64,000 nt of DNA from Promethearchaeota archaeon (GTDB lineage Archaea > Asgardarchaeota > Lokiarchaeia > Sigyniarchaeales > SOKP01), in assembly GCA_030606485.1 (NCBI GenBank), contig JAUWGH010000004.1:186001-250000 (forward strand), in the 5' to 3' direction. The notes beneath the pieces were generated by a model. The model made no database searches. It was given only the letters and a program-made list of their open reading frames with translations, and had not been told where the DNA came from. The position numbers and the translations under genes were made by a program. This document shows, one piece after another, positions 62,496 to 64,000 of this stretch. The number at the start of each line of letters is the position of its first letter. Positions within the stretch are counted from its first letter, which is position 1.

Positions 62496-63851
62496 TTAAA
62501 TATTTTCTTTATCTTCTCTTTTCTTCATTTTATCAATTTGCTTCCAAAAATAACGTAAACAGCCTACATAATACCAAAGACCCAATCCAACAGCTGTGAG
62601 AAGCCCACTCCAGAGCCAATTAAATGGAGTTTGTACTATAAACCAATCAATAAACCATACAAAAACAATTCCACTAACTAATAATATCACCATTATTATT
62701 GAAATACCTCTAATTCTCGGAAATTTCCAATAAATAATTAATGAAAACCCACCACATATCAGAATAAAAATTATTCCTGAAATGATCAAAAATGCAATAT
62801 TATCATAGTATAGAGTCCATTGCATTGATAAAGCAGCAATAATGGCAAATTGACCACAAATAAGAGATAAAGCAAAAAAATTATTAACCAATTCAGGTTC
62901 CGTTAACTCTCCTTTTGCAAGGATCAATCTTGGCAAAGTCATTGCCGCATCATCCTCCCTTGAAGCTTTTATTTTACCGTTTTCCAAAAAGATTATATCA
63001 TTTTGTTTTTGTTGAATCTGACTACTTTCGAGTAATCGTCTAAGTGAAGATAATACATAAAAGCTGTTAAAAACATGACATAATAAAGTACAAAACGTTG
63101 GTACTTCGATTGAACCAAATATTGCAATACAACCAATCATCGCTCCAATAGTTAAAGTTCCTACATCACCTGGAAAAGTTTTTGCAGGATATTTGTTGTA
63201 TAAGAAAAAAGCTAATAATATTGCAATAAAGGGAACTGAATATATAACTGCTTGAGCTGAATTCCAAATTAAACCCGCAAGAAACATAAAAATTACTGCA
63301 ATGAGACATGTTCCTGAACCTTCACCATTATAGCCTTCAAGCATATTGACTGTATTTGTTGTAACTGCAATAATTACAGGTAATACAAGCGGATAAATAA
63401 AATTAAGACGTAACATTCCTAAAATAGGGATAGTGGGGCTGTCAACATTAATAAAATTAGAAAAATTAAGAATGAAAATTGGTCCACCAATTATGATAGT
63501 TAATATAATTTTTTTTATTGAGGATAATTTTTTGCGATCATCAATAAGTCCAATTATTGCAGCACAAACAATTGTTAAAAGAATAACCAAAATCTCATTA
63601 ATAATTTTAGGAAACATAACAAGCATAATAATTAAAGAGATACACAACCCTATTACTATACTTATTCCTCCGGATTCAGCAACTTCAGGCTTATCTATTT
63701 TATGAATATCAATGCCAACCCATCCTTTTGACCTTGTGAATTTAATTACGAATGGAATAATGAAATATGTGATTAAGAAAGAAATTACGAATAAAATAAT
63801 TAAATAAATTATTTCCATTAGACCAAATTCATATTCAGAAAAGTTTAGCAC
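62496..63851 (-). CDS. GlcNAc-1-phosphate transferase-like (GPT/MraY family)
   Basis: A 451-aa membrane protein with about eleven helices. IIGLIDDRKKLSSIKKI (the DDRKKL Asp pair, about 99-115), TTNTVNMLEGYNGEGSGTCL (about 160-179) and AKTFPGDVGTLTIGAMIGCI (about 219-238) are the three conserved loops of polyprenyl-phosphate HexNAc-1-phosphate transferases. The eukaryote-like form Alg7/DPAGT1 starts N-glycan lipid synthesis, and this protein fits that role. A long loop about 290-312 (SQIQQKQNDIIFLENGK) is cytoplasmic. It may build the lipid-linked glycan that the OST complex transfers. Confidence 0.85.
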   Translation of the reverse strand: MLNFSEYEFGLMEIIYLIILFVISFLITYFIIPFVIKFTRSKGWVGIDIHKIDKPEVAESGGISIVIGLCISLIIMLVMFPKIINEILVILLTIVCAAIIGLIDDRKKLSSIKKIILTIIIGGPIFILNFSNFINVDSPTIPILGMLRLNFIYPLVLPVIIAVTTNTVNMLEGYNGEGSGTCLIAVIFMFLAGLIWNSAQAVIYSVPFIAILLAFFLYNKYPAKTFPGDVGTLTIGAMIGCIAIFGSIEVPTFCTLLCHVFNSFYVLSSLRRLLESSQIQQKQNDIIFLENGKIKASREDDAAMTLPRLILAKGELTEPELVNNFFALSLICGQFAIIAALSMQWTLYYDNIAFLIISGIIFILICGGFSLIIYWKFPRIRGISIIMVILLVSGIVFVWFIDWFIVQTPFNWLWSGLLTAVGLGLWYYVGCLRYFWKQIDKMKKREDKENI

Positions 63852-63915
63852 TTAGAATTATCACCCAGTATATTTTAAACTTTAAAGGTTTGGCATGAAA
63901 ACCCAACCTTAATAA

Positions 63916-64000
63916 TAGCTCTGGCAGGATTCGAACCTGCGTTTCGGGGTTCAAGGCCCCGAATCCTTAGCCATTATCTTTTTTAATTTGGCCGCTAGAC
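63916..64000 (-). tRNA. tRNA-Gln(UUG), partial, with D-loop intron
   Basis: On the minus strand the window starts at tRNA position 10 (GTCT, D-stem). The anticodon stem CGGGG/CCCCG encloses the loop CCTTGAA, so the anticodon is UUG. The T-stem is GCAGG/CCTGC with TTCGAAT, followed by CAGAGCT and discriminator A; the 5' acceptor AGCUCUG would lie beyond the edge. The D-loop is too long by about 19 nt: GCCA (63992-63989) pairs with TGGC (63973-63970), flanked by 3-nt bulges, a bulge-helix-bulge in the D-loop with the intron at about 63986-63968. Position 33 is C, not the normal U. No CCA is encoded. Confidence 0.72.
63968..63986 (-). other. tRNA-Gln intron in the D-loop
   Basis: About 19 nt between position 20/21 of the partial tRNA-Gln. 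The 4-bp central helix GCCA/TGGC has 3-nt bulges on each side; removal leaves a 10-nt D-loop with G18G19 and a D-stem of 4 bp (two G-U). Boundaries are inferred from folding. Confidence 0.55.

Noticed and set aside
63916-64000. tRNA-Ser or tRNA-Leu reading of the right-edge tRNA, with the CGGGG/CCCCG stem as a variable arm
   Set aside because: No second anticodon stem-loop precedes it; the stem fits as the anticodon arm with UUG and a 4-nt variable loop, and the D-arm resembles Gln/Glu tRNAs.
1-64000. CRISPR array, insertion sequence or prophage
   Set aside because: No regularly spaced repeats, transposase, integrase or phage structural genes were seen anywhere in the window.

Overview
The window is AT-rich archaeal DNA and most probably comes from an Asgard archaeon of the Lokiarchaeia type. 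The reasons are an archaeal ribosomal protein cluster with archaeal-only members (S4e, L19e, L32e, RNase P protein Rnp1); tRNA genes with bulge-helix-bulge introns; the archaeal/eukaryotic selenocysteine route (SepSecS, tRNA-Sec, eEFSec-like SelB); and eukaryote-like proteins (a Roadblock/LC7 protein, an OSTC/OST3-OST6-like oligosaccharyltransferase subunit, an RPC34/TFE-beta-like factor, a PHD/RING-like finger). The assignment to Lokiarchaeia is inference from gene content, not from a phylogeny.

Layout. 0-12 kb: two coiled-coil proteins at the edge, a tRNA-Ile(UAU) with two introns, then a selenocysteine island (SepSecS, intron-containing tRNA-Sec, SelB) mixed with a crotonase, a NUDIX hydrolase, a zinc-ribbon coiled-coil protein, a Roadblock protein, an ECF-type membrane protein, a methyltransferase, a DUF4430-like protein and a surface protein. 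12.4-22.1 kb: one minus-strand ribosomal protein operon from S19 to L15 with Rnp1 inside it. L3/L4/L23/L2 are missing in front and secY behind. 22.3-24 kb: a cupin and a ribokinase. 24.4-37.4 kb: a one-carbon region: an unrecognised 428-aa protein, a fusion of a DapA-family aldolase with formaldehyde-activating enzyme (Fae), and convergent to it a complete gcvT-H-PA-PB glycine cleavage operon. A ferredoxin, a PHD-like finger protein, an M29 peptidase, the OST subunit and a second GcvH follow.

37.5-43.5 kb: information processing and cofactor genes: MptE (tetrahydromethanopterin synthesis), two RecA/RadA-like ATPases, an RPC34/TFE-beta-like factor, FtsJ, Trm1 and an RNase-H-fold protein with a RuvC-like motif. 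43.6-51.3 kb: two tandem acyltransferase-like membrane proteins, a DUF362 protein, a class III aminotransferase, an unknown protein, and a UbiA-family prenyltransferase joined to a HAD phosphatase. 51.5-57.6 kb: a phosphate uptake regulon with PhoU, PstB, a single-chain PstC-PstA fusion, PstS and a divergent AbrB-PhoU regulator. 57.6-64 kb: an M48 protease, an ATP-grasp protein, a glycosyltransferase, a GlcNAc-1-phosphate transferase-like protein and a partial tRNA-Gln with a D-loop intron.

How the parts may work together. The aldolase-Fae fusion, the glycine cleavage operon and MptE point to tetrahydromethanopterin-linked C1 metabolism in which formaldehyde released by an aldolase is trapped by a fused Fae domain; this is the strongest candidate for an undescribed system. 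The OSTC-like subunit, the GlcNAc-1-P transferase and the glycosyltransferase suggest N-glycosylation on a lipid carrier, and the UbiA-HAD pair a polyprenyl-phosphate-pentose donor. All three tRNA genes appear to carry introns, two of the four introns at non-canonical positions.
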